Notes: generated from the sequence alone by a model not told the origin. 40,136 nucleotides of DNA from Thermococcus sp. (GCA_027023165.1 JALVWX010000098.1:1-40136), one strand, 5' to 3'; positions 22,800 to 30,380 are shown, numbered from the stretch's first letter. Numbers and translations are program-made.

Positions 22800-23753
22800 A
22801 TGAATCCCGTTGATGCCGTCGATGCCAACGTTGAGCAGATGGTTAAGTTCTCGGTTCTCGGCCTCATCGGTCTCGGGACCAAGCACGGTGTGTTCCCTCT
22901 TCTGGCCCGCGGGCCGACGGTTCAGGAGCTTATAGACAGCCTCGACCTGCCAAACAGGCGCCTTCTCTTGAAGTTCCTTGAGACCCTTAAGGCACTCCAC
23001 ATAGTCGAGGAGAAGAACGGAAGGCTTCAGCTCAACGGCTTTTCCTACACATTCCACGTACCGGACGAGAAGTACGACCTCCTCGTGCCCGACTGGGTGC
23101 CGATATTCGAGGAGATCTACCGCATGGTCGATTATGCCTTCATAACCCCCGTCCACCCGCACGTCCTCATGGACTTCGATAAGGACGCGGACTTCTGGGA
23201 CATGCGCATGAGCACGCGCTTCTCAAGGCTCTACCGAGAGGCCATGGCTCAAGTGGCTGGCCTCAGGCCAGGGATGCAGGTCCTTGAGGTCGGGTGCGGT
23301 TCCTACGCTCCCGTCCAGTTCGGCGGGATGATTGGCTACAACGGCTTCTACCTCGGCATCGACTACTCCCCGGCGCTTCTGGAGATAGCCAAGGCTAGGG
23401 TTGAGGGCAGGAACCTCCCGGTTGAGTTCAAGGAGATGGACGCCAAGCTGATACGGCCAGTCAACGAGTACGATATCGCTTTCCTCAGCTTCGTCCTTGA
23501 GTATATCTCCGACTACAGGAGGGTTCTAACTGCCACCATGGAGACCCTCAAGTCCGGCGGCAGGATGGTCATATTGGAGCCGTTCAGGGACTCCTTCCAG
23601 CACGTCCAGGCACTTGAGTTCTTTGAGGGTCTAAACAAGGATTTTGTTGGCTTTCCCTCCGCGGAGGAGGTAAAGAACGCTGTCCTCCGTGAGGGCTTTG
23701 ACGTTGAGATAAGCAGGCCCTCAAGGAGCATCCTCATCTTTAAGAAGATGTGA
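22800..23753 (+). CDS. SAM-dependent methyltransferase of the archaellum region
   Basis: A 317-residue class I methyltransferase. Motif I is VLEVGCGSYAP at 161-171, the ribose-binding acidic residue is Asp188 in YLGIDYS, and LEYISDYRRVLTATMETLKS plus GGRMVILEPF form the later motifs. The first 100 residues look like a winged-helix or dimerisation domain (VQELIDSLDLPNRRLLLKFL). That arrangement is seen in O-methyltransferases acting on small molecules. The start is ATG 22800 behind GAGGTGGTG; an upstream in-frame ATG at 22740 lies within the regulator gene and is unlikely. It sits in an operon with the EarA-like regulator and directly before fla. The substrate is unknown: archaellin glycan sugar, lipid or protein are all possible. 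Confidence 0.85.
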   Translation: MNPVDAVDANVEQMVKFSVLGLIGLGTKHGVFPLLARGPTVQELIDSLDLPNRRLLLKFLETLKALHIVEEKNGRLQLNGFSYTFHVPDEKYDLLVPDWVPIFEEIYRMVDYAFITPVHPHVLMDFDKDADFWDMRMSTRFSRLYREAMAQVAGLRPGMQVLEVGCGSYAPVQFGGMIGYNGFYLGIDYSPALLEIAKARVEGRNLPVEFKEMDAKLIRPVNEYDIAFLSFVLEYISDYRRVLTATMETLKSGGRMVILEPFRDSFQHVQALEFFEGLNKDFVGFPSAEEVKNAVLREGFDVEISRPSRSILIFKKM

Positions 23754-23826
23754 TTTTGTGTTTTTGTCTTTTCGCTTCTTTTGTTCTGCTGTTTGCTCCC
23801 CCTGTCTTTCTTGTTACTCTATTTCG
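23754..23826 (+). terminator. Multiple T-tracts ending the regulator-methyltransferase transcript
   Basis: Repeated runs of four or five T (TTTTGTGTTTTTGTCTTTTC and further) fill the space between the methyltransferase stop and the fla control region. Such oligo-T clusters are efficient archaeal terminators and would insulate the fla operon from upstream transcription. Confidence 0.65.
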
Positions 23827-23835
23827 TCTCTTCAG

Positions 23836-23896
23836 CACCTACATATGCACCTACACAACCACCTACACTACTAAGAACAAAAAAGGGATTTATATT
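23836..23896 (+). promoter_or_regulatory. fla operon promoter with three 12-bp-spaced CCTACAC-like repeats
   Basis: CCTACAT (23838), CCTACAC (23850) and CCTACAC (23862) begin exactly 12 bp apart. The A-rich stretch AGAACAAAAAAGGG and the TATA box TTTATATT (23889-23896) follow. Transcription should start near 23921, giving a leader of about 25 nt with GGGGGTG at 23931. The central block TATGCACCTACACAACCA is identical to the minus-strand sequence in the che promoter. Confidence 0.8.
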
Positions 23897-23945
23897 CACC
23901 TGGCGTAACCCCTAATGCAAACAACCCTATGGGGGTGCATGGAGA

Positions 23946-24584
23946 ATGAAGGCCAGGAACAGGAGAGGTGCCGTGGGAATTGGCACCCTGATTGTGTTTA
24001 TCGCCATGGTTTTAGTGGCGGCAGTGGCGGCTGCAGTGCTCATCAACACGAGCGGCTTCCTGCAGCAGAAGGCTTCCAGCACCGGCAGGGAGAGCACCGA
24101 GCAGGTTGCCAGCGGAATCCAGGTCATGCAGGTCACTGGATACTACGACAGCGCCTCTGACGGAATAACCAAGCTCGCCATCTACGTTACTCCGAACGCT
24201 GGAAGCGCCGGAATAGACCTCAGCAACACCAAGATCATTATCAGCAATGGAAGCGCTCAGGCGGTTCTGGAATATGATTCCGCCCTGTATAACAGCACCG
24301 GCAACGACATTTTCAACGCTGGCAGCGCTTGGCCGAACAGCACTACCGCTACCAAGTTCGGAATAATCGTTGTCCAGGACTATGACCAGAGCGTCAAGAG
24401 CACCTCACCGACCATGAACGCCGGAGACATAGTCGTCCTCACCGTTGACGTTGGAGACCTCTTCAGCCCGATTCCGGTCAGGACCCACATAACCGGACAG
24501 GTCGTTCCGGAGTTCGGTGCGCCGGGCGTCATCGACTTCACCACACCCAGCACCTACACCACCGCTATAGTTAGCCTGCAGTGA
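23946..24584 (+). CDS. flaB1: Archaellin FlaB1 (first)
   Basis: A 212-residue structural subunit of the archaellum filament. The class III signal peptide MKARNRRG is cut before [20 protein letters not shown], the hydrophobic helix that packs in the filament core. The surface domain that follows has few charges and a C-terminal [17 protein letters not shown], common to archaellins. Several N-x-S/T sequons mark glycosylation sites. The start is ATG 23946 with GGAG five bases before; the ATG at 23938 is in another frame. It shares long, almost identical DNA blocks with flaB2 at both ends, a sign of recent duplication or gene conversion. As the promoter-proximal archaellin it may be the main filament protein, but this cannot be decided from sequence. 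Confidence 0.96.
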   Translation: MKARNRRGAVGIGTLIVFIAMVLVAAVAAAVLINTSGFLQQKASSTGRESTEQVASGIQVMQVTGYYDSASDGITKLAIYVTPNAGSAGIDLSNTKIIISNGSAQAVLEYDSALYNSTGNDIFNAGSAWPNSTTATKFGIIVVQDYDQSVKSTSPTMNAGDIVVLTVDVGDLFSPIPVRTHITGQVVPEFGAPGVIDFTTPSTYTTAIVSLQ

Positions 24585-24598
24585 GGGGGTGAGGGAAT

Positions 24599-25222
24599 AT
24601 GAGGTTCCTTAAGAAGAGGGGTGCTGTTGGTATCGGCACCCTTATAGTTTTCATAGCAATGGTCCTCGTCGCTGCAGTGGCGGCTGCAGTGCTCATCAAC
24701 ACGAGCGGCTTCCTGCAGCAGAAGGCTTCCAGCACCGGCAGGGCCAGCACCGAGCAGGTTGCCAGCGGAATCCAGGTCATGAAGGTTACCGGGCACTACG
24801 ATGGTACGGGCATTGACAGGCTTGCTATCTACGTTACTCCGAACGCTGGAAGCGCTGGCATCGACCTCAAGAACACCAAGGTCCTCCTTGCTGACAAAGA
24901 TAAGCAGGTTTACCTCACCTACAGCAACAGCCTCGACGGAAGGAGCATCGCAGACGTGTTCTCAGTCAACTGGACCAATGCCACCAGCACCAAGTACGTT
25001 GCCCTCGTCGTCCAGGACTATGACCAGTCCGCCATCCTTGGGACTACCTTAAACAAGGGTGACATAGCCGCCCTCCTCGTAAACACCACGGCAGTTTTTG
25101 GCACTGAGATCCCGGTCAGGACCCACATAACTGGTAAGGTTATTCCGGAGTTCGGTGCGCCGGGCGTCATCGACTTCACCACACCCAGCACCTACACCAC
25201 CGAAGTCGTTGACCTCCAGTGA
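24599..25222 (+). CDS. flaB2: Archaellin FlaB2 (second)
   Basis: A 207-residue archaellin. The leader MRFLKKRG precedes [20 protein letters not shown], identical in protein to FlaB1. Residues about 25-65 are encoded by DNA matching flaB1 at 106 of 108 positions, and the 3' end carries a 60-base identical block. The middle ([19 protein letters not shown]) differs strongly, as expected for the outer face of the filament. The ATG at 24599 follows GTGAGGGGGTGAGGG, 14 bp after the flaB1 stop. A pyrimidine-rich 52-bp gap follows before flaB3, unlike the tight spacing elsewhere in the operon. Confidence 0.96.
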   Translation: MRFLKKRGAVGIGTLIVFIAMVLVAAVAAAVLINTSGFLQQKASSTGRASTEQVASGIQVMKVTGHYDGTGIDRLAIYVTPNAGSAGIDLKNTKVLLADKDKQVYLTYSNSLDGRSIADVFSVNWTNATSTKYVALVVQDYDQSAILGTTLNKGDIAALLVNTTAVFGTEIPVRTHITGKVIPEFGAPGVIDFTTPSTYTTEVVDLQ

Positions 25223-25258
25223 TTCTCTGCCCCTTTCCCCTTTCGTTCTTTGATAGTT
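25223..25258 (+). terminator. Pyrimidine-rich gap between flaB2 and flaB3, possible attenuator
   Basis: CTGCCCCTTTCCCCTTTCG followed by TTCTTTG and a TTTT at 25257-25260 interrupts an operon in which most genes touch or overlap. T-rich tracts cause partial termination in archaea, so this could make flaB1 and flaB2 messages more abundant than those of the later genes. There is no strong T-run, so the effect would be partial. Confidence 0.35.
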
Positions 25259-25274
25259 TTCAGGAGGTGGTGCT

Positions 25275-25940
25275 ATGCGTAGGGGAGCAATAGGCATCGG
25301 AACGCTCATCGTCTTCATCGCAATGGTGCTGGTAGCGGCAGTGGCTGCAGGGGTTATCATCGGTACAGCGGGCTACCTTGAGCAGAAGGCCCAGGCAGCC
25401 GGAAGGCAGACTACTCAGGAGGTTGCGAGCGGTCTCAAGGTTATCAACATATACGGCTACACCAACGCCACCCCGCCGAGCAAGGGGACCATAACCAGGA
25501 TGGCGATATTCATCTCCCCGAACTCTGGAAGCGAAGGGATTGACCTCAGCAACGTTAAGATCGTCCTCAGCGACGGCGTCAAGCTCGTCGTGTACAACTA
25601 CAGTGGGATACTCTACCATGGGGTCATAGACGACCTCTTCAACGGCACGGCCATAGACAGCAGGATATGGAACAACGCCAGTCTGACGGAGACCTCCTTC
25701 GGAATAGCCGTCATCCACGACGGGGCCAGCCAGATGGACGTCAACCACCCGAACCTTGAGTGGGGCGACATGGTGGCACTGCTCATCAAGACGACGATAT
25801 TCAGGACTGACAGCGGCGAGCCAGGAATAGGCCCGGCCACCAAGATGGTGGGCAAGGTGATCCCCGAGGTCGGCGCCGCGGGAGTGATAGACTTCACGAC
25901 GCCCGCCACGTACAACCACAATGTGATGGTGCTTCAGTGA
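25275..25940 (+). CDS. flaB3: Archaellin FlaB3 (third)
   Basis: A 221-residue archaellin forming a pair with FlaB4 (both have [23 protein letters not shown] and a PPSKGT/PPSSGN insertion near residue 60; the shared core is quoted to its first twenty residues elsewhere). The class III leader is only four residues, MRRG, unusually short. The ATG at 25275 is backed by a strong GGAGGTGGT, so a longer leader is not hidden upstream. The outer domain contains KLVVYNYSGILYHGV and ends [17 protein letters not shown]. It may be a minor or position-specific filament subunit. Confidence 0.95.
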   Translation: MRRGAIGIGTLIVFIAMVLVAAVAAGVIIGTAGYLEQKAQAAGRQTTQEVASGLKVINIYGYTNATPPSKGTITRMAIFISPNSGSEGIDLSNVKIVLSDGVKLVVYNYSGILYHGVIDDLFNGTAIDSRIWNNASLTETSFGIAVIHDGASQMDVNHPNLEWGDMVALLIKTTIFRTDSGEPGIGPATKMVGKVIPEVGAAGVIDFTTPATYNHNVMVLQ

Positions 25941-25949
25941 GGTGAGAAC

Positions 25950-26603
25950 ATGAAGGGCATGAGGCGCGGTGCCATAGGTATTGGAACGCTCATCGTCTTC
26001 ATCGCAATGGTCCTAGTGGCCGCTGTGGCGGCCGGGGTGCTGATAAGCACCAGCGGCTACCTCCAGCAGAAGGCAATGGCAACCGGCAGGCAGACGACTC
26101 AGGAGGTATCGAGCGGCATCAGGGTTATGAACGTCTACGGATACACCCCGGCTGACCCGCCAAGCTCCGGCAACATAACCAAGATGGTTATCTACATAAG
26201 CCCGAACGCCGGCAGCGGTGGCATTTCGATAAGCAACATGAAGCTCATACTCAGCGACGGGGACAAGATGACGGTCTTCAAGTACAACCCCAACGCCACT
26301 TGGAGCGGGGACATAAACGATATTTTCAGCGTTCCTGCCTGGGCAAACGTTACAGGGGTTTACTTTGGACTTGCGGTGGTCCAGGACGACGATGGGAGCC
26401 TGACGGGAGACGTTACCCACCCGGTTCTCAACTGGGGGGACATAGCAGCACTGCTGGTCAACGTCACTGGCTTTGGAGATGGATATGGCATTCCGCCGGC
26501 CACCCATGTGACAGGTAAGGTCATTCCCGAGAACGGTGCTGCAGGAGTTATAGACTTCACAACACCGCATGCCTACATTGATAGGATAATGCAACTCCAG
26601 TGA
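25950..26603 (+). CDS. flaB4: Archaellin FlaB4 (fourth)
   Basis: A 217-residue archaellin. The leader MKGMRRG precedes [20 protein letters not shown]. The outer domain contains [20 protein letters not shown] and ends [18 protein letters not shown]. It is closest to FlaB3 in the first 65 residues. The ATG at 25950 follows GAGGTGAGAAC; a second ATG at 25959 would leave a MRRG leader like that of FlaB3. It lies 9 bp after the flaB3 stop. Four archaellin genes in two pairs suggest filament segments of different composition, as seen in other archaea with several archaellins. Confidence 0.95.
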   Translation: MKGMRRGAIGIGTLIVFIAMVLVAAVAAGVLISTSGYLQQKAMATGRQTTQEVSSGIRVMNVYGYTPADPPSSGNITKMVIYISPNAGSGGISISNMKLILSDGDKMTVFKYNPNATWSGDINDIFSVPAWANVTGVYFGLAVVQDDDGSLTGDVTHPVLNWGDIAALLVNVTGFGDGYGIPPATHVTGKVIPENGAAGVIDFTTPHAYIDRIMQLQ

Positions 26604-26616
26604 GGGGGTGGCGTCC

Positions 26617-27099
26617 ATGGCACTCGACTTCCTTTCGTCTTTATTCAAAAAGAAGCCAAAGGAAGAGACCGCCACCCCTCAGGAGGCCGAGCCGGTCTTT
26701 GAGGAGGAGCTTGAGGAGCAAGTCGAGAACAGGGAGGAGAATGAGCAGATCACCCAAATACAGGAGCGGCTGACAGAAATCGAGAACGACATTCCAAGGA
26801 TAAAGATAAGCATCGACACGATAAAGAAGCAGATGCAGGAGCTTCGCGATGATATAGACAGGCTCGACAAGACCATCAAGGACGTCATGATGCTCTACGA
26901 GGTCATCAGCCAGGAGATAAACCCATTCAAGGAGCAGATGGGGCAGGAAAACCCGCTCACCAGTGAAATCCAGGATATCAGGAAGGAACTGGAAGACTTA
27001 AAGCTCGAGATAGCGCAGATAAAGAACGACATTAAGGTGCTCGCCGGCTACGGCGTGGACCTGGACTCGATAATCTACGAGGTGCTTGCGGAGGTGTGA
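26617..27099 (+). CDS. flaC: Archaellum accessory protein FlaC (ArlC)
   Basis: A 160-residue cytosolic protein. Residues 1-20 (MALDFLSSLFKKKPKEE) form an amphipathic basic start. Residues 20-50 are Glu-rich. Residues 50-150 are a coiled coil (RLTEIENDIPRIKISIDTI, then MMLYEVISQEINPFKEQM, the FlaC signature). In Euryarchaeota FlaC, FlaD and FlaE form the ring that links the motor ATPase to chemotaxis proteins, and CheF binds it. The start is ATG 26617, six bases after GAGGGGGTG; the GTG at 26608 lies inside that site. The flaD start codon follows the stop by 3 bp. Confidence 0.93.
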   Translation: MALDFLSSLFKKKPKEETATPQEAEPVFEEELEEQVENREENEQITQIQERLTEIENDIPRIKISIDTIKKQMQELRDDIDRLDKTIKDVMMLYEVISQEINPFKEQMGQENPLTSEIQDIRKELEDLKLEIAQIKNDIKVLAGYGVDLDSIIYEVLAEV

Positions 27100-27102
27100 T
27101 CA

Positions 27103-28602
27103 ATGGAGATGGCCAGGCTGGTTACAGAGGCCGACATCAACGCAAAGCTGGCGGAGCTGAAGGGCAAGGTCCCAAGCGTCATCATCAACGACCTCCGCGA
27201 GAAGCTCATAGCCAGGAAGGACAACCTCACCTATGATCAGCTTGAGAAGATAGTCCAGAAGGTCCTTGACACCTACGGAAACCAGGCAACGAAGTACGAA
27301 CAGCTGAACAAGCGCGTTGACGAGCTTGGCAAGAGGCTCAGCGATCTTGGTATGCAATTGGCAAGGCTCGTTGAGACCCTTGAGAGCACCAAGTTCGAAG
27401 TCCAGGAGAAGAAGGCTGAGAAGGTCTCCCAGAAGGTTGAGGAAGTCCACGAGAAGATAGGGAAGCTCGAGGAGCTTCTCGAGGGCGAGGAGAAGGAGGA
27501 GGTTCCGTCCGAGCTTACGGAGAAGCTTGAGGAACTCCACAGAAAGGTCGATGAGATAGCGGAGAAGGTCGAGGAGAAGTCAGCCGCTGAGAAGCTTGAG
27601 GAGGCCCAGGAGAAGCTTGAGGAACTCCAGAGCAAGATAGCCGCTGGCGAGGAGGTCAGTGAGGAGGAGCTTGCCGCGGCGGAGCAGGCCGTTGCGGAGG
27701 CCCAGGCCGAGGCGGCAGCCCAGGCCAAAGTTCCCGAGGAGGCTGAGGTTTCTGAAGTTCCAGTGGAGGAGGTTCCTGCGGAGGTTCCAGCTGAAGAAGT
27801 CGAAGCGCCCGAAGGGGTCACGGAGGAACTTGGGACTGAAGAAGTCCCAGGGGAGGAAGTCGAGGAGCTTCCGGCAGAGGTCGAGGAGGTGGAAGTTGAG
27901 AGCGCAGAGCTTCCGGAGGAAGCTGCCGAAGCGGCGGAAGTTGAGGCTCCCGCGGAGGAAGTTCCCGAAGTACCCGAGGAGATGGAGGGGGCGCAGGAAG
28001 CGCTCGAAGAAGTTCCGGCGGAGATGCCGGAGGAAGCCTTGACTGAGGAAGCTGAGGCCGCCCCCGAAGAGGTGGCCGGGATTGAGGAGGTCTCGGAAGT
28101 TTCGCTTGAAGAGGTTCCCGCTCATGAGGTTGAATCCGCTGAGGAAGTCAAAACTGAAGAAGGTGGTGTTGAGATGGCCGAGAAGATACAGATACCTGAG
28201 GACATCGCAAGCCTGCTCTTCGAGGAAGAACCCAAGAAGGCAAGGCTGGAGAAGCTCCCGGAGGATATTGTTTCCACCATGATAGCCCTCAAGTGGCTCG
28301 GATTCCTCATCGACAGGGTCGGCATACAGAACCTCGAGAGGGTTCTCGAGTTCTACTACGAGATAGGCTGGATAAGCGAGGAAGTGCTCAACCAGCTCCT
28401 CCGCTATGCTAAGGGCACCAGGCCGCACCACAGGGACCCCGAGTGGAAGCCGGCTGAGAAGCTCACCGTCCAGGACCATCTCATAAGCCTGCTCTTCATC
28501 GAGAGGCTCAGGGGACTTAAGATAAACAGGAACGTCCTCGACAAACTCGAAAGGGAAATCAAGATGCTGGAGAAGACTCTCGATGAGTTCTACGGCATCT
28601 GA
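27103..28602 (+). CDS. flaD: Archaellum accessory protein FlaD (ArlD) with acidic linker
   Basis: A 499-residue protein. The N-terminal part (1-120) is helical with VTEADINAKLAELKGKVPS and coiled coil. Residues about 125-350 are a low-complexity linker made of Glu, Val, Pro and Ala repeats (EEVPAEVPAEEVEAPEG). The C-terminal FlaD/E domain (about 375-499) contains IVSTMIALKWLGFLIDRVG and YEIGWISEEVLNQLLRYAKG, typical of the family. The long linker places the conserved domain far from the anchored end. An internal in-frame ATG at 28174 with its own ribosome binding site could also yield the C-terminal domain alone, in the manner of FlaE. The ATG at 27103 overlaps the control zone of flaC. CheF is the expected chemotaxis partner. 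Confidence 0.93.
   Translation: MEMARLVTEADINAKLAELKGKVPSVIINDLREKLIARKDNLTYDQLEKIVQKVLDTYGNQATKYEQLNKRVDELGKRLSDLGMQLARLVETLESTKFEVQEKKAEKVSQKVEEVHEKIGKLEELLEGEEKEEVPSELTEKLEELHRKVDEIAEKVEEKSAAEKLEEAQEKLEELQSKIAAGEEVSEEELAAAEQAVAEAQAEAAAQAKVPEEAEVSEVPVEEVPAEVPAEEVEAPEGVTEELGTEEVPGEEVEELPAEVEEVEVESAELPEEAAEAAEVEAPAEEVPEVPEEMEGAQEALEEVPAEMPEEALTEEAEAAPEEVAGIEEVSEVSLEEVPAHEVESAEEVKTEEGGVEMAEKIQIPEDIASLLFEEEPKKARLEKLPEDIVSTMIALKWLGFLIDRVGIQNLERVLEFYYEIGWISEEVLNQLLRYAKGTRPHHRDPEWKPAEKLTVQDHLISLLFIERLRGLKINRNVLDKLEREIKMLEKTLDEFYGI
28162..28176 (+). promoter_or_regulatory. Internal ribosome binding site and start codon in flaD
   Basis: GGTGGTG (28162-28168) lies five bases upstream of the in-frame ATG at 28174. 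Translation would give MAEKIQIPEDIASLLFEEE and then the complete C-terminal FlaD/E domain, 142 residues in all. The site lies exactly at the end of the acidic linker. The same GGTGGTG type of site is used for the methyltransferase at 22800. Confidence 0.5.
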
Positions 28603-28634
28603 GCCAGGAACCCTAAGAGGGGAGGGGGCGGCCA

Positions 28635-29159
28635 ATGGGATTCAGCGTATCAGCGAGCGCAGCGATAATCTTCATTTCCTTTTTGGTAGCCGCCAGCACC
28701 CTCTATACTGCTTGGGACAACAGCTACTCAAACGTCCAAGCCGCCCGGGAGGACTGGTACAATTTGAGGCTTTCACAGATTAACACTCTCATTGATTTAA
28801 ACGGGACTGTGGGAGAGGCGACCATAGATAATGCAAACAATATCTACAATGTGACCCTGTACATCCAAGACTACGGCCCTACAATGTATGCTAAGGGCTG
28901 GAGCGCTGTATATGACGGTTATTACAAGACTATATACAACGTTAGCGATGATAACGTTGGTTTCCTGGAGGAGTATACATACGTCTTGCCTGGGGAGAGC
29001 TTACTACTGAACGTCACGAACATTCCTCTAGACAACACACATCACAACCTGACAGTGATCTTTGACAACGGTTGCTGGCTTAGGGTAAGCTGGTATTACA
29101 ATGGGTCAACTGTGTTGATCACTGGCAGAGAAAATGGATGCCCAACGGAGGTGAGCTGA
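28635..29159 (+). CDS. flaF: Archaellum stator protein FlaF (ArlF)
   Basis: A 174-residue membrane protein. Residues 1-25 (MGFSVSASAAIIFISFLVAA) form the single N-terminal helix typical of FlaF. The rest is a beta-sandwich outside the membrane with NVTLYIQDYGPTMYAKGWS and VIFDNGCWLRVSW. FlaF binds the S-layer and, with FlaG, anchors the motor. The start is ATG 28635 behind GGGGAGGGGGCGGCC. The stop overlaps the flaG ATG. The DNA from about 28760 to 29140 is visibly richer in A and T, and its codons (aat, tat, gta) differ from those of the neighbours. This suggests faster divergence or exchange of this outer, S-layer-contacting domain. Confidence 0.92.
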   Translation: MGFSVSASAAIIFISFLVAASTLYTAWDNSYSNVQAAREDWYNLRLSQINTLIDLNGTVGEATIDNANNIYNVTLYIQDYGPTMYAKGWSAVYDGYYKTIYNVSDDNVGFLEEYTYVLPGESLLLNVTNIPLDNTHHNLTVIFDNGCWLRVSWYYNGSTVLITGRENGCPTEVS

Positions 29160-29647
29160 TGGCCGCAGGGGGGCCTGCAAGCGAGCTGATAATGTTCATC
29201 GTCGCAGTCATTGTCGCCGGGAGCGTCGCCGGCGCCCTAGCCTACGTTACCACCGACATAGCCCATGGAATAAACGACAGGGGGGCGCTGTTGGCTGACC
29301 AGCTCAGGACAGACTTCGCGATAATCAACGATCCAAGCAATATCCCTCATTCAAATCTCTCTGCACAGCCAGTTAACTACACGTTCTACATCAAGAACAT
29401 AGGTAAAAATCCATTTCCCTTCACTTGGGGTTCGGTGCAGGTGTTGCTAAACGGTGTGATGATTCCCCAGGAGAATCTGACCTTCCTTGACCCCCAGACC
29501 GGGGCTGAGATAAACACCCTCCAGCCCTACGCGGTTGGAGCCATCAACGTCACGCTCGGAAATGCCCTCACGAGCGGCAACGAATACACCCTAACGGTCG
29601 TGCTGGACAACGGCAGAAAGAGGAGCTTCGTGTTTAGGGCGCCTTGA
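29159..29647 (+). CDS. flaG: Archaellum stator protein FlaG (ArlG)
   Basis: A 162-residue protein. The N-terminal helix ASELIMFIVAVIVAGSVAGAL anchors it in the membrane, and TTDIAHGINDRGALLADQL follows (the FlaG signature). The outer domain is a beta-sandwich (TFYIKNIGKNPFPFTWGSVQ) resembling an archaellin outer domain. In known systems FlaG forms a filament capped by FlaF at the S-layer. The start is ATG 29159, overlapping the flaF stop (ATGA-type), with GGAGGTGAGC before it; the ATG at 29138 lies within flaF. A 33-bp gap separates it from flaH. Confidence 0.93.
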   Translation: MAAGGPASELIMFIVAVIVAGSVAGALAYVTTDIAHGINDRGALLADQLRTDFAIINDPSNIPHSNLSAQPVNYTFYIKNIGKNPFPFTWGSVQVLLNGVMIPQENLTFLDPQTGAEINTLQPYAVGAINVTLGNALTSGNEYTLTVVLDNGRKRSFVFRAP

Positions 29648-29680
29648 GGGCTAAAATAACGCTGTCAGCGGGTGATCACA

Positions 29681-30379
29681 TTGGTCGAGGAACTGCTCAA
29701 GATCGAACTCAAGGGCGATGAGCTTCACAGGCGCCTTGGTGGGGGAATTCCCGCCGGCACCATCATGCTGGTCGAGGGCGACAGGGGTAGCGGTAAGTCC
29801 ATCTTCGTCCAGAGGCTCCTCTATGGCTTTCTCATGAACGGCTACACCGCCAGCTACATCTCAAGCCAGTACACCACCGTCGAGTACATAAAGCAGATGG
29901 AGTCCCTCGGCTACGGTATAATTCCCTTTCTAATCAGGAAGAAGCTCATATTCGTCTCCCTTTACCCCCTCCTCACCGGCGTGAGCGAGAAGAGGAAGTT
30001 CCTGAGCAGGCTTTTCGGCGAGCCTCGCCTCTGGGAGCCGGACATCATGATAATCGATTCCTTCTCATCCCTCCTCTCAAGGGAGCAGGACCCGAACTCC
30101 GTGAGGGACTTCCTGCTCTACGTGAAGAAGATGGCCTCCCTTGACAAGGTGATAATCCTCACCGCCAACACGGAGGAGATAGACCGCGACTCCCTCTTCG
30201 TCCTTGAGGAAGCGTCTACAATGCTGATCAGGCTAAACGTGAAGGTCTTCGGCGGCGACCTGAAGAACTCTGCGACGATAGTCAAGTACAACAACGCAAA
30301 GGGCATCTTCCAGAAGATTATCCCGTTCCGCGTTGAGCCTAAGGTCGGTCTGATAGTAGAGATAGCGGCGGTGGTGTGA
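29681..30379 (+). CDS. flaH: Archaellum motor regulator FlaH (ArlH), RecA/KaiC-like
   Basis: A RecA-like protein of about 232 residues that binds ATP and sits on the FlaI hexamer. Walker A is EGDRGSGKSIF near residue 33, Walker B is IMIIDSFSSLL near residue 125. Catalytic glutamates of true ATPases are not obvious, in keeping with FlaH acting as a nucleotide-controlled switch. The start is taken as TTG 29681 (giving MVEELLKIEL), four bases after GGTGATC; the GTG at 29672 overlaps that site. The FlaI start follows the stop by one base. Confidence 0.93.
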   Translation: MVEELLKIELKGDELHRRLGGGIPAGTIMLVEGDRGSGKSIFVQRLLYGFLMNGYTASYISSQYTTVEYIKQMESLGYGIIPFLIRKKLIFVSLYPLLTGVSEKRKFLSRLFGEPRLWEPDIMIIDSFSSLLSREQDPNSVRDFLLYVKKMASLDKVIILTANTEEIDRDSLFVLEEASTMLIRLNVKVFGGDLKNSATIVKYNNAKGIFQKIIPFRVEPKVGLIVEIAAVV

Positions 30380-30380
30380 T

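Noticed and set aside
23836..23868. CRISPR array considered for the short repeats.
   Set aside because: Heptamers with five-base gaps are far too short for CRISPR repeats and sit in a promoter.
24548..24564. CCTACACC inside the ends of flaB1 and flaB2.
   Set aside because: It encodes the conserved Thr-Tyr-Thr of archaellins and is explained by coding.
27475..28150. Frameshift suspected in the repetitive part of flaD.
   Set aside because: The frame stays open from the N-terminus to the intact FlaD/E domain, and the composition is consistent with an acidic linker.
27580..28635. Long minus-strand reading frame opposite flaD.
   Set aside because: It mirrors the Glu-rich repeats of flaD; no start signal or protein-like composition.
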